Positions 51,491 through 59,955 of a stretch of 64,000 bases of DNA are shown here, piece after piece. Position 1 is the stretch's first letter. Each line of letters begins with the position of its first letter. Where the stretch lies: the NCBI RefSeq assembly GCF_030123365.1, contig NZ_CP126107.1, forward strand, positions 3,023,501 to 3,087,500. Direction: 5' to 3'. The stretch is from Neobacillus sp. SuZ13 (GTDB lineage: Bacteria > Bacillota > Bacilli > Bacillales > Cytobacillaceae). The notes below the pieces were generated by a model. The model was given only the letters and a program-made list of their open reading frames with translations, was not told the DNA's origin and made no database searches. The position numbers and the translations under genes are program-made.

Positions 51491-51760
51491 AAATGTTTAA
51501 TTTGTTAATGAAATTATAATAATGAAAGATTTATTGATGAAGGAGTTTAAATTCTTGGAAAATCAATCACAATCAGTCCCATTTTAAACAAATAATGTTC
51601 TTCAGCACCCATGTATGAACGGTAGAACTTCCATCATCTGTGATGCTGTGTCAGTAGCGAGGGTGCTAACGGAGACGATAGTGAAATGGGCAGTCAGGAG
51701 TTGTTGAGCAAGATCGAACTTATTATGTACCTAATCATTAGTGAACGACTAGGTTGAGGA

Positions 51761-52219
51761 GTGTGGCTATTGCCAATTATAAAATTATCCATGTTTATTA
51801 AAGCACCTATTCAAGTGTGTTTTGATTTGTCGCGCAGCATTGATATTCATATGGAATCGACTGCTTATACAAACGAAAGAGCAGTTAAAGGTCGTACAAG
51901 CGGGTTGATCGAACTAGGAGAAACCGTGACTTGGGAGGCTACACATTTTGGGATTCGCCAGCAGTTAACATCAATTATTACTGAGTTTGATCCGCCTAAT
52001 AGTTTCGTAGACGAGATGGTTAGCGGTGTTTTTAAAAGGTTTAGGCATGAACATACATTTGAATTAGTAGACGATGGGACGTTGATGAAGGATAAATTCG
52101 ATTATACCTCACCTTTTGGACCACTTGGCAGGTTGGCAGACGTGATGTTTTTACGATCATATATGGAACGTTTACTTTTGCGAAGGAACGAATATATAAA
52201 AAGTAATGCCGAAAAATGA
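51761..52219 (+). CDS. SRPBCC superfamily protein
   Basis: 152 residues from GTG (GAGGAGT upstream). START/SRPBCC fold pattern: SMFIKAPIQVCFDLSRSIDI, LIELGETVTWEATHFGIRQQ, FKRFRHEHTFELVDDGTLMK, and a final amphipathic helix. It binds a hydrophobic ligand; in Bacillus such proteins are annotated as cell-division-inhibitor-like, without good evidence. Ligand unknown. Confidence 0.82.
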   Translation: MWLLPIIKLSMFIKAPIQVCFDLSRSIDIHMESTAYTNERAVKGRTSGLIELGETVTWEATHFGIRQQLTSIITEFDPPNSFVDEMVSGVFKRFRHEHTFELVDDGTLMKDKFDYTSPFGPLGRLADVMFLRSYMERLLLRRNEYIKSNAEK

Positions 52220-52304
52220 AAAGTGATACCGAATATAGGGTATTACGCTCCATTGAAGAACGATAGAACTTCCATCATCTTGTTGCTGCGTCAGCAGCAT
52301 TGGT

Positions 52305-52392
52305 GGCTAAAGGGGACTAGAACTCAAGAATGATCACCTGTCGGTATTTTTTTCTTATTCGACTAAAGGGGCAGGTTAGTCTAAGTACAGGG
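52305..52392 (+). repeat. CTAACGG repeat, full
   Basis: GGCTAAAGGGGACTAGAACT, arms GATCACCTGTCGGTATTT, T7, GACTAAAGGGGCAGGTTAG. Confidence 0.75.
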
Positions 52393-52474
52393 TTTCACAA
52401 TTTTACCCTTTTTTCAAAGGTAACTGTCAACTTATATATGGTAAAATAAAGAAAAAACAGGTGGGAGGAATTGA

Positions 52475-52633
52475 ATAAATGGAGTAATTCCTGCAATAGT
52501 TACTCTTTTACCGTTATTAATCCTAGCATTTGTTTTAAGGTGGGTTCGTCAAATCAAAATTAATAGCGATATTCAATTTGAACAAATTAAACAAATTATC
52601 TCTATTTTGCGAAAAAATGAAAAGATAAGTTAA
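52475..52633 (+). CDS. Small membrane protein, apparent ATA start
   Basis: 52 codons: (I)NGVIPAIVTLLPLLILAF, VLRWVRQIKINSDIQFEQ, then IKQIISILRKNEKIS. One membrane helix followed by an amphipathic basic helix. GGGAGG sits six bases before ATA at 52475, exactly where ATG is expected; no other start fits. Either a rare ATA start or a gene disabled by ATG to ATA. Confidence 0.45.
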   Translation: MNGVIPAIVTLLPLLILAFVLRWVRQIKINSDIQFEQIKQIISILRKNEKIS

Positions 52634-52636
52634 TTA

Positions 52637-52719
52637 TTTAAAGCTATCGGGTTGCGTTTCTACAATTGGTGGAGACGCATTTTCTTATTGAAGTAACGGG
52701 GCAGAATAATTGAATTAAG
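52637..52719 (+). repeat. CTAACGG repeat, full
   Basis: AAAGCTATCGGGTTGCG, hairpin TGCGTTTCTACAATTGGTGG with GAGACGCA, T4, AGTAACGGGGCAGAATAATTG. Confidence 0.78.
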
Positions 52720-52726
52720 ATTTGGT

Positions 52727-53058
52727 GACCCAGCAAAACCAGTTTTTAAAAAAAGGCTGAGCCTCTTGAAGGATCGTATATAGATTGTCTGGTAAATCGA
52801 CTTGTGAAACATTTCTACTTAAAATGGATAAGTTAAAGCTGGCGCAACAACCAGAAAAAGGATTAATCTCCCATGAGTGCTACCCCTAAAGGGTGCGCAA
52901 GTCGGTGGTACACCGTGGTCGTTGGAGTCAGACTAACGGATGGGCTCAAAGGCACCATAGTTCAAAGACCTTCTTCGCCAGCATTAAAACAGTATAGACT
53001 GCATGATCTATTTTCATTCTCTGTGGTGCAGCGACGATTTTGCGCTGCATGGATGGCT
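52727..53058. mobile_element. Transposase-less IS110-type mini-element, copy 4, left-truncated
   Basis: Begins at GACCCAGCAAAACC, about 40 bases inside the complete form, so the left end is lost. The RNA region is intact with the same guides, plus a CGCAAGTCGG change. The right end meets CTAACGGGTAGC at 53057-53058. Seven A in the A-tract as in copy 3. The plus-strand frame over it is not a gene. Confidence 0.85.
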
Positions 53059-53132
53059 AACGGGTAGCGATTGTTCAATAAGAACAGTCGCTTTTCTTGT
53101 TCCGCTAAAGAAGCAGGTTAGTGCAAGAAGGG
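53057..53132 (+). repeat. CTAACGG repeat, full, right of mini-element 4
   Basis: CTAACGGGTAGC, hairpin GCGATTGTTCAATAAGAAC with AGTCGC, T4, CGCTAAAGAAGCAGGTTAGTG. Confidence 0.85.
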
Positions 53133-53190
53133 ATAAGAGGTGAAAGAGGAGAATATGCTATGTAGGAATAGTTATTAAGGAGCTGTTTGT

Positions 53191-54126
53191 ATGCTTCATA
53201 TGAATGTATTCAAAAAATTTAAAACCTCTTATCAAATTAAATTTTCGAATGACTATCGTTTTTTATGCCATACAATGGGCAGTAAAACAATAATTTATGA
53301 TACAAGTTCTTGGAAAAAAATAAAGGAGCTTAGTAAACCTAATAATCCTGGATATATTCATTTCTCAGATAATGATGATTATTTATATATAAAAAACACA
53401 ATCGGTACTGTAAGTGTGTATGAAACGGTTGGATTTCAGTTAATCAAAACCATTAAATCGAATAAAAAATATCAACTTGTTGAAGCTGACTTTGCTTTAA
53501 CCAATACTTCATTCATTATCCTTGATACACTGAAAACGAAAGACGGACATCAACTGGCATTAATCAACATTGAGAAGGGTGAGTTTAGAGTACTAACTCA
53601 ATTTAAAGATTCAATTACTCTTATTTATTTTAATCACTTTATCCAGGCTGAAAGTGCCTATTTATTTACTCTGAGTTATGAAAATAACGATGATTATAGA
53701 GTTCATAAAATTGTAAAAGTGAAAGAACCAATAAAAAATGAGTCAATAGAGGTGATAGAGAACTCAGAAATTTGGTATTGGGATTCCATCATTTTTAACA
53801 CTATTCATAACGTATATATTGTGGTTCAAAGTTATGACATAGTTATACTTGATAGAAAGTTTAAGGGAATTATAAAGAAAGTTAACTTGTCAGATAAAGA
53901 TTCTCCTGACTTTGGTTATTTTCAACACATTCACCTGTCAAATAATGGGGAGTATATTATCATTACTTATAGCGATACAGTTTTAATTTTACGATACTCT
54001 GACTTACAAATCATTTTAGTTGAAAAAATCCAATATGCTTGTTTCGCAGAATTTAGCACCGATAACCGATCTATTCTTATAGGAACGTGGGAGAATGGTT
54101 ACATTCTTGAAAACACCTTATGTTAG
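53191..54126 (+). CDS. WD40/beta-propeller-like protein
   Basis: 311 residues, AAGGAGC upstream. No signal peptide. Recurrent strands of the type GYIHFSDNDDYLYIKNTIGT, HIHLSNNGEYIIITYSDTVL and AEFSTDNRSILIGTWENGYI are spaced about 40 residues apart, as in divergent WD40 or YVTN propellers. Probably a protein-binding scaffold. Family assignment is by pattern only. Confidence 0.62.
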   Translation: MLHMNVFKKFKTSYQIKFSNDYRFLCHTMGSKTIIYDTSSWKKIKELSKPNNPGYIHFSDNDDYLYIKNTIGTVSVYETVGFQLIKTIKSNKKYQLVEADFALTNTSFIILDTLKTKDGHQLALINIEKGEFRVLTQFKDSITLIYFNHFIQAESAYLFTLSYENNDDYRVHKIVKVKEPIKNESIEVIENSEIWYWDSIIFNTIHNVYIVVQSYDIVILDRKFKGIIKKVNLSDKDSPDFGYFQHIHLSNNGEYIIITYSDTVLILRYSDLQIILVEKIQYACFAEFSTDNRSILIGTWENGYILENTLC

Positions 54127-54170
54127 TGTCTTCGGAGAGATGAAGGTCACCGTTCTTCTCTTTCTAATAA

Positions 54171-54240
54171 GTATTGTGAAATTATTCACTTAAAGTAACG
54201 GGTGCTTTACTAAAAAATAAGGACCATTATTGAAGTGATT
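54171..54240 (+). repeat. CTAACGG repeat, left half; last copy in the window
   Basis: ATTGTGAAATTATTCACTTA, AGTAACGGGTGCTTTAC, then TTATTGAAGTGATTTCG. None found to the right. Confidence 0.75.
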
Positions 54241-54367
54241 TCGTATTTTTCAATATTCTGCAATCGGGTGCCTTCTTGAATAAAAAATTGTTTTCTTTTA
54301 TTACGTATAAAATTATATATAATTTGTAAACTAAATTTATCCACATTAAGATTAAGGAATCGATGAT

Positions 54368-54808
54368 ATGATCCAAGATAAGGTGTTAGTAGTTGGTTTA
54401 TTAGGTGTTCTGTCAACAATACCAGGAGAGATTATTTCGAGGATATTTGTTTATTTTGGCATTGGTAAGTATGGTATTTATGAATTAGCAAGTCTTATTA
54501 TTACATTTAACAGACCTGTATTTACCATAGGAATAATTGTAGATTTTTTAGTTGGCAGTGTTTTTGCAATCTTACTTTACTTTATATTTGAAAAGTTGGG
54601 TTCATGCCATTTAATTATTAAAACTACTTTGTGCAGTTTACTGTCCTGGTTAGTATGTGAACTTTTATTCACATCGACAGTAGAAGGTAAGTATATCCCT
54701 ATTAGACCCATAAATGATTATTATTCCCATATTTTGAGTGCCATGATTTTTGGTATTACATTAGGACTGTTGCTAAAAAAATTTGTTTTCACGAAATTAA
54801 ATTCCTGA
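54368..54808 (+). CDS. Membrane protein, unknown
   Basis: 146 residues with about four helices (VLVVGLLGVLSTIPGEIISR, PVFTIGIIVDFLVGSVFAIL, CSLLSWLVCELLF, HILSAMIFGITLGLLLKKF). It resembles YqhR/DUF-type small four-helix proteins of sporeformers, but I cannot name the family. No obvious ribosome site except GGAATCGATG. Confidence 0.6.
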   Translation: MIQDKVLVVGLLGVLSTIPGEIISRIFVYFGIGKYGIYELASLIITFNRPVFTIGIIVDFLVGSVFAILLYFIFEKLGSCHLIIKTTLCSLLSWLVCELLFTSTVEGKYIPIRPINDYYSHILSAMIFGITLGLLLKKFVFTKLNS

Positions 54809-54904
54809 TAAGTTTAATCCTTTTAAAATCTCCTCAAGTATTACTTTAAGAAGTCGTCTTTTTGATATGTACCGGTATCTAAAATAACCTGTTTTAACTA
54901 GTAA

Positions 54905-54931
54905 ACCCCTTCAACAGTTGAAGGGGTATTT
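54905..54931. terminator. Bidirectional terminator
   Basis: ACCCCTTCAA and TTGAAGGGGT pair around CAG. Between convergent genes. Confidence 0.8.
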
Positions 54932-54936
54932 ACATA

Positions 54937-55812
54937 CTATTTTTTTTCGATGATAACGAATAAAACACCTATGAAAATTAGGGAAGAGCCAATCCAAAAT
55001 GTTACACCTATGTTCTCTCCTAATATGAGCCATCCAAGTAATGTTCCTACCACAGGTTGAAAGAAGAAAAAGATTCCTCCACTGGAGGCGTTAAGCATCT
55101 GTAAACCACGATTCCAAAGTAGGAATCCACATGCAGTTGAGATAATGCCTAAATACAAGACTCCTCCCCATATAGTTGGGTGAGTTAGTTGAGAGATATT
55201 AATTGCTTGTAACCGTGGCAAAACAAATGGCGTTAATACGATTAAGGCTACCAAAATGGAATAGGTGGTTACCACAATTTGTGAATAATCACTTGGCAGC
55301 CGCTTTACGAGGACAGACATGAGTGCCCATGTTAAAGCAGCAATAACTAGTGCAATACCTCCAAGTTTACTGGACATATTCACATCACCAATGCCAACTA
55401 TGAGAAGCACTCCAATTGTCGCTAAACAAACAGAGATACTCTTTTTTAACGTAAACCGTTCATTAAGGATTAAGCGTGCAAAAATCACCATAAATGCCGG
55501 TGTTGAAGAAGTGATTATGGCACCCATTTGTGCAGTAGATAGCATGGTCCCCGTTTCCTGAGCGACAATTGAAATGGCATTACCAATGATTCCAATGGCG
55601 ATGATGATCAAGACATAACGTTTCTCAATTCGCCATTTTTGTCTTGTAATAAACCCGATTATTAGAAGTGCGACAATCGCTACTAAATATCGCATCCACA
55701 CAAGTTCCAATGGAGGTATGACCGATACGACCACTTTCACAACAACGTACATTCCGCCCCAAATACTTGAAGCTAGGATTAAATATAATGAACCTAAAAA
55801 GGTGTTTTTCAT
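54937..55812 (-). CDS. EamA/DMT family transporter
   Basis: 291 residues, ten membrane helices in two EamA repeats. SIWGGMYVVVKVVVSVIPPL begins the first, and LGGIALVIAALTWALMSVLV begins the second at about residue 150. Exports small metabolites or drugs. GGAGGGAAC precedes the ATG. A short frame with a good ribosome site 70 bases upstream may be a regulatory leader peptide. Confidence 0.88.
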   Translation of the reverse strand: MKNTFLGSLYLILASSIWGGMYVVVKVVVSVIPPLELVWMRYLVAIVALLIIGFITRQKWRIEKRYVLIIIAIGIIGNAISIVAQETGTMLSTAQMGAIITSSTPAFMVIFARLILNERFTLKKSISVCLATIGVLLIVGIGDVNMSSKLGGIALVIAALTWALMSVLVKRLPSDYSQIVVTTYSILVALIVLTPFVLPRLQAINISQLTHPTIWGGVLYLGIISTACGFLLWNRGLQMLNASSGGIFFFFQPVVGTLLGWLILGENIGVTFWIGSSLIFIGVLFVIIEKK

Positions 55813-55883
55813 TTTTTGTTCCCTCCGTATTATGATTAGGTTGAGAATGCCCCTAACGGAGAGAGGTAGTCACCTTCACTCTA

Positions 55884-55940
55884 TTAAGAGCAGAAGTGTG
55901 CTACTGGTACATCATTTTCAAATAATGGAGTCCAATACAT
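55884..55940 (-). CDS. Possible 18-residue leader peptide upstream of EamA gene
   Basis: GAGGTGA seven bases before ATG 55940; reads MYWTPLFENDVPVAHFCS and stops. The spacer to the transporter contains complementary GTGAAGGTGACTACCTCTC segments that could form alternative hairpins. Could be ribosome-mediated control of the exporter, or the stump of a lost gene. Confidence 0.4.
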   Translation of the reverse strand: MYWTPLFENDVPVAHFCS

Positions 55941-56091
55941 GTTGATTCACCTCAAGTCAAATTAATCTACAATGATCTTTTTTAAATTATAGCAAAAAAT
56001 AGTAAACTTTTGAGTTAAATAATGGTATGTTTTTGTCGTATAGATTGTATGTATGTCTCAATAAGATGAAATATAGAAAGGATAGAGCGTT

Positions 56092-56466
56092 TTGAACAAG
56101 TTTACGAGTTTACTTATTAGTTTCATATTAATTCTAATTACAGGCTGCAGTGCAAATAATTTTGAAATCAAGCTATCTACTCCCAAATCATTTACACCCG
56201 ATCAAGCTACTCCCATTCAAATGAAGATTTTAGATCGGGAAGGTAACCCCGTCGAAGGTGCGAAGGTAAGCGCAGATTTGGATATGCAAGGGATGAGTCA
56301 TGGAGATATTTCGATGAAAATGAAGGAAACAAGAAAGGGTGTGTATGTTGGACAAGCTGAATTCGAAATGGAAGGGGATTATACGGCTACCATAAAAATA
56401 GACCACAAAGGTGAAAAGTGGCTGGGTGAAAAAAGATTTTCAATTGTCTACAAGAAGGTCCAATAG
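56092..56466 (+). CDS. FixH/YtkA-like lipoprotein
   Basis: 124 residues from TTG with AGAAAGGA upstream. Signal peptide with lipobox LITGC (Cys 19). The YtkA-like immunoglobulin-type domain has ATPIQMKILDREGNPVEGAK, then DMQGMSHGDISMKMKETRKG, where Met/His-rich residues could bind copper, and GDYTATIKIDHKGEKW. Attached to the outer membrane face. Likely linked to copper handling or cytochrome oxidase assembly (inference from family). Confidence 0.85.
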   Translation: MNKFTSLLISFILILITGCSANNFEIKLSTPKSFTPDQATPIQMKILDREGNPVEGAKVSADLDMQGMSHGDISMKMKETRKGVYVGQAEFEMEGDYTATIKIDHKGEKWLGEKRFSIVYKKVQ

Positions 56467-56538
56467 TTTTTGCAAAACTTTTAACAAAATTAATCCCCAT
56501 CACCCCAATGGTATTGTTATAATGATTTCAAGAAGGGG

Positions 56539-56643
56539 GTGCTACACGTTGGAGAATCCTTCGAGATTGTCTGGTACTTCTGCCACTCATGCAAAGCCTA
56601 CTATGGAAACGGCGATACTTTGCGTGGGGCAAAACTAAATTAA
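56539..56643 (+). CDS. 34-residue CxxC peptide
   Basis: Frame beginning at GTG 56539: VLHVGESFEIVWYFCHSCKA, YYGNGDTLRGAKLN. AGAAGGG is immediately upstream, rather close. The CHSC knuckle and aromatic content look more protein-like than the overlapping TTG frame on the same strand. Low certainty. Confidence 0.4.
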   Translation: MLHVGESFEIVWYFCHSCKAYYGNGDTLRGAKLN

Positions 56644-56715
56644 TATCATATCGCCTATTTCATCACCTGGCTTTGCACCTTATTTAATCGATTCATAAAT
56701 AAGGAGCTGGCAGTC

Positions 56716-56985
56716 TTGAAATATGTAAATGCAAGCAACATTTTACCTGATAATCTTATTAAAGAAATTCAAAAATATGTACAAGGGGAAACGATTTATA
56801 TCCCGAAACCTGAAACGACTTTTCGTAAATGGGGTACCCTTAGCGGTGGTCGAAAGATCCTTGATCAGCGCAATTCTAATATAAAAAGCGCCTTTATGAG
56901 CGGAACAAGTATTCAGGATTTAGCAGATGAATATTTCCTTTCAATTGAAACCATCAAAAAAATAGTCTACACAAAGCACGGGTGA
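56716..56985 (+). CDS. CD3324 family (Mor-like) DNA-binding protein
   Basis: 89 residues from TTG (AAGGAGC upstream). MKYVNASNILPDNLIKEIQK, the YVQGETIYIPKPE segment and the C-terminal HTH SGTSIQDLADEYFLSIETIK match the CD3324 family, which is related to the phage Mu Mor activator DNA-binding region. The stop codon lies within a terminator hairpin. Target genes unknown. Confidence 0.85.
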   Translation: MKYVNASNILPDNLIKEIQKYVQGETIYIPKPETTFRKWGTLSGGRKILDQRNSNIKSAFMSGTSIQDLADEYFLSIETIKKIVYTKHG

Positions 56986-57005
56986 TTTTGTCCGTGCTTT
57001 TTTAT
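56974..57005 (+). terminator. Terminator overlapping gene end
   Basis: AAGCACGG and CCGTGCTT with T6. Contains the last codons of the CD3324-type gene. Confidence 0.85.
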
Positions 57006-57085
57006 GTAAAGAATATTTCTAAGTTGAATTTTACATATTCCCATTCAGCATTATTCTTTAAAATAAATGGAAGGAGGGGAAACAT

Positions 57086-57748
57086 ATGTCCGAAAAGTAT
57101 ATTAAAAATGCGGAATTTAATTTCATTCAAAATCAGGTAGCCCTGATTAAAGATAGCTATAAAAAGAATGCGGCCCCAAATGTAATCCAGGCTGTAAAGG
57201 ATTTAGCGAACATGAAAATCATCGAACTATTTCCAAATGCATCGAACGAGCAAAAGGTGATGTTAGATCTATCTGCGCTTAAAACCGACCAGGAATATGA
57301 CAAATACATGAAGAAGCTTCAGGACTATCTGTTACCATTTCCAAAGATTTCCGAGGCACAATTGAAAAAAATGTTTCCCAAAAATAAAAAATTAAAGCTT
57401 CCTGACTTAGACAAAATGAATCTAGATCTGCTGTCTTATTTAAGTTGGGTAGATATCAGCACAAATAAGAAGTTTATTGTGTTTGAGGTAGAGGAGAAGC
57501 TGGTTGGAATAGAATGCAAATACACCTTGTTTCCTAAGGATAATATCTGTTCCTTCTGTAATCGATTTGGCCAGGTTGCCTTTATCTCCACCGTTACTAA
57601 AGCGAAAAAGGCAAAAAACCCTGATTACTATAAAGCGATCGGAAATTATATCTGCTTTGAAAGCTCAGAATGTAACAAGAAAATAACCAATGTCGATTAT
57701 TTAACCACTTTCTTGAAAGAATCGTTGGGAGAAAAAACTGTCCAGTAA
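57086..57748 (+). CDS. FusB/FusC-type EF-G-binding protein
   Basis: 220 residues, GGAGGGGA upstream. N-terminal helical domain, then the C-terminal treble-clef zinc finger with CSFCNRFG near 152 and the partner Cys residues in YICFESSECNKKI. FusB/FusC proteins bind elongation factor G and free it from the ribosome when stalled by fusidic acid. Chromosomal Bacillus homologues are common, and resistance by this one is plausible but not shown. Confidence 0.88.
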   Translation: MSEKYIKNAEFNFIQNQVALIKDSYKKNAAPNVIQAVKDLANMKIIELFPNASNEQKVMLDLSALKTDQEYDKYMKKLQDYLLPFPKISEAQLKKMFPKNKKLKLPDLDKMNLDLLSYLSWVDISTNKKFIVFEVEEKLVGIECKYTLFPKDNICSFCNRFGQVAFISTVTKAKKAKNPDYYKAIGNYICFESSECNKKITNVDYLTTFLKESLGEKTVQ

Positions 57749-58386
57749 GGTAAAACCTTCCTTTATATTTAAGGGGCTGCACATATCTGTTCTGGGATCA
57801 GGTGAAGCAGCCGAGCTGATAAATAGACGGAGAAATTCCGCCTATTTTCTTGAAAAATTCAAAAATGGAGGATTTTGCTTTGCAAAAGCGGAAATCCTCC
57901 CCTTATTTTCCCCGAAACGAGCTCCAATCTGAATTTAACCGGAAAATCTCCGCTTAATATACTTTTGCTGGTTATTCGTTTAAGGACGAGATAAATCTGC
58001 ACTTCAAGTTTTCAAAAAGAAGTTACAATTAATCAGAAAAAATTGTTTCATTTACTTGGCGGTCACAACTCTACACAAATTTGAGAAACCGACCTCAGTT
58101 AAGCATGATTTTTAAGGAAAGTTACGAGTTACGTAATTTGAACATAAGGCTGGCTAGAATGGTTGTTGTACGAAACAACTCATTCAGCCAGCCTTTTTAG
58201 ATTGTAAATTTGCAAATCCGTTGCTTTCTTAGAACACTTTCCCCACGATTACCCAGAAAATTGTAACCGCTTCCCCTAATTTTATTTGTTTACCATTAAG
58301 CAAGGTTCAGGGTATAATAAAATTTATTAATTTAGGATACCGAAATAAATGTAAAAAATACGATTTATATAGAAAGGCGATGGAAA
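57749..58386. other. Gap with a Bacillus-type intergenic palindrome
   Basis: Holds the hairpins CGGAGAAATTCCG near 57828 and GGAGGATTT..AAATCCTCC (57867-57900), a sequence type I know as recurrent between Bacillus genes, plus the terminator at 58146. No gene seen. Confidence 0.6.
58146..58198 (+). terminator. Terminator-like hairpin
   Basis: AAGGCTGGCT and AGCCAGCCTT enclose a second pair (GTTGTT, AACAAC), then T5. Confidence 0.75.
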
Positions 58387-59628
58387 TTGAATAAACCTAC
58401 TGGAAAGAAACGAATACAGCTTGCCATCCTCTTAGGATCACTTGGACTGTTAGGGCCTTTTACAATTGATACGTATTTACCGTCTTTTCCAACGATTGTA
58501 AAAGATTTTGATACGACGGCTTCACTTGTACAAATTAGTTTAACCTCCTGTTTATTAGGCCTCGGACTAGGGCAATTAGTAATTGGTCCGATGAGTGATG
58601 TGAAAGGGCGCAGGCAACCCTTGCTCATCTTTATCACCCTGTACTTACTGGCGTCTATCACATGTGCGTTAGCGCCAAATATCTATTTCCTTATCATTGC
58701 TCGTCTAGTCCAGGGCTTTGCTGCTGCTGGAGGACTTGTGATTTCAAAAGCGATTGTCAGAGATCTTTTTAGTGGAAAGGAACTGACCAAGTTCTTTACG
58801 CTGATGGTGTTAGTGGGGAACCTCGGGCCAATCGCAGCCCCGATTGTTGGAGGCGGAATTCTCACGTTTACCAATTGGCATGGGGTTTTTGTTGCTTTGG
58901 CCTGTATTGGTGCGGTGCTGCTCTTCACTGTTACACTCAAATTAGAAGAAACTCTCCCAGAAGAAAACCGTGTTCCAAGTAATTTGCCACAAATCATGAG
59001 CAATTTTGGTTCATTATTCAGAGATCGAACATTTATGGGATACGCACTCACTCAAGCCTTTACTACCGCAGGTATCTTTGCCTATGTATCTGGGATTCCG
59101 TTTGTTTATCAGAATATTTATCATGTCACACCGCAGCAATTTAGTTTATTATTCGGGACCAATGGAATAGCATTAATTATAGGAAGTCAGCTGGTTGGCC
59201 GCTTAGCAGACATCATTTCGGAGCGGACCTTCTTAAAAATAGGGTTAGTCATCGCTAATATAGCAGGTGCCGTTTTACTCATCGCTTTACTTTTAAACGC
59301 ACCACTTTTCGCCGTTGTCATTCCGATTTTCTTTTTTATATCTTCCATTAGTATGATTGGCACCACGTCATTTACTTTAGCGATTGAAACGCAAGGTCAT
59401 ATTGCGGGAAGTGCCTCTGCATTATTAGGTGTATTGCCATTTGTACTTGGCTCGTTAAGTGCTCCACTAGTTGGAATAGCAGGGGCGTATACAGGTGTTC
59501 CTATGGGTGTCATCATCTTGGGCTCAAGTATTCTGGCTTTCCTTTCTTACTTTGTGTTGGTACGAAAATCTTCGCTAGGGATCCAATTATCCGAAGACCA
59601 ATACTCAGTCAAGAAACCAAGTATCTAA
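58387..59628 (+). CDS. Bcr/CflA family multidrug MFS exporter
   Basis: 413 residues from TTG (AAAGGCGAT upstream), 12 helices. Signature of the subfamily: GPFTIDTYLPSFPTIVKDF, and LGQLVIGPMSDVKGRRQPLL as motif A between helices 2 and 3, and RLVQGFAAAGGLVISKAIVRD as motif B. Proton-driven export of drugs such as bicyclomycin-like or chloramphenicol-like compounds. Followed by a strong terminator. Confidence 0.92.
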   Translation: MNKPTGKKRIQLAILLGSLGLLGPFTIDTYLPSFPTIVKDFDTTASLVQISLTSCLLGLGLGQLVIGPMSDVKGRRQPLLIFITLYLLASITCALAPNIYFLIIARLVQGFAAAGGLVISKAIVRDLFSGKELTKFFTLMVLVGNLGPIAAPIVGGGILTFTNWHGVFVALACIGAVLLFTVTLKLEETLPEENRVPSNLPQIMSNFGSLFRDRTFMGYALTQAFTTAGIFAYVSGIPFVYQNIYHVTPQQFSLLFGTNGIALIIGSQLVGRLADIISERTFLKIGLVIANIAGAVLLIALLLNAPLFAVVIPIFFFISSISMIGTTSFTLAIETQGHIAGSASALLGVLPFVLGSLSAPLVGIAGAYTGVPMGVIILGSSILAFLSYFVLVRKSSLGIQLSEDQYSVKKPSI

Positions 59629-59640
59629 AGATATAAATTA

Positions 59641-59684
59641 AAAAGAGAACACATTTCGTTAATGAGCGAATGTGTTCTCTTTTA
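59641..59684 (+). terminator. Terminator after bcr-like gene
   Basis: AAAAGAGAACACATT and AATGTGTTCTCTTTT, 15 bp perfect, with T-run on both sides. Confidence 0.9.
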
Positions 59685-59771
59685 TTGATTCACTATTAAT
59701 CTTAATAGAACATTTAGTATTATTCTAATGATTTTTGTGCTCCACATTTTCTTTACCGCTTACATTTATTA

Positions 59772-59939
59772 TTATTTTTCTTTATCGTGCTCATCATCCA
59801 TTATCCCTTTTGTTGATTGTTTAAATTCTTTAAGAGTAGAACCCAAAGCACGACCTAGCTCTGGCAGTTTTTTTGGGCCAAAAACAATTAATGCAATCAC
59901 AAATATTAATACTCCACCACTGAACCCTATATTTCCCAT
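59772..59939 (-). CDS. tatA: Twin-arginine translocase subunit TatA
   Basis: 55 residues, CTGGGAGGAA upstream of ATG 59939. A short N-terminal helix ([12 protein letters not shown]), the [14 protein letters not shown] hinge and amphipathic helix diagnostic of TatA/E, and an acidic tail. It is too small to have been picked up as a normal gene. Third gene of the operon oxidase-ZIP-tatA, so it likely forms pores for the Tat-exported oxidase. No tatC is visible. Confidence 0.92.
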   Translation of the reverse strand: MGNIGFSGGVLIFVIALIVFGPKKLPELGRALGSTLKEFKQSTKGIMDDEHDKEK

Positions 59940-59955
59940 TCGTTATTCCTCCCAG

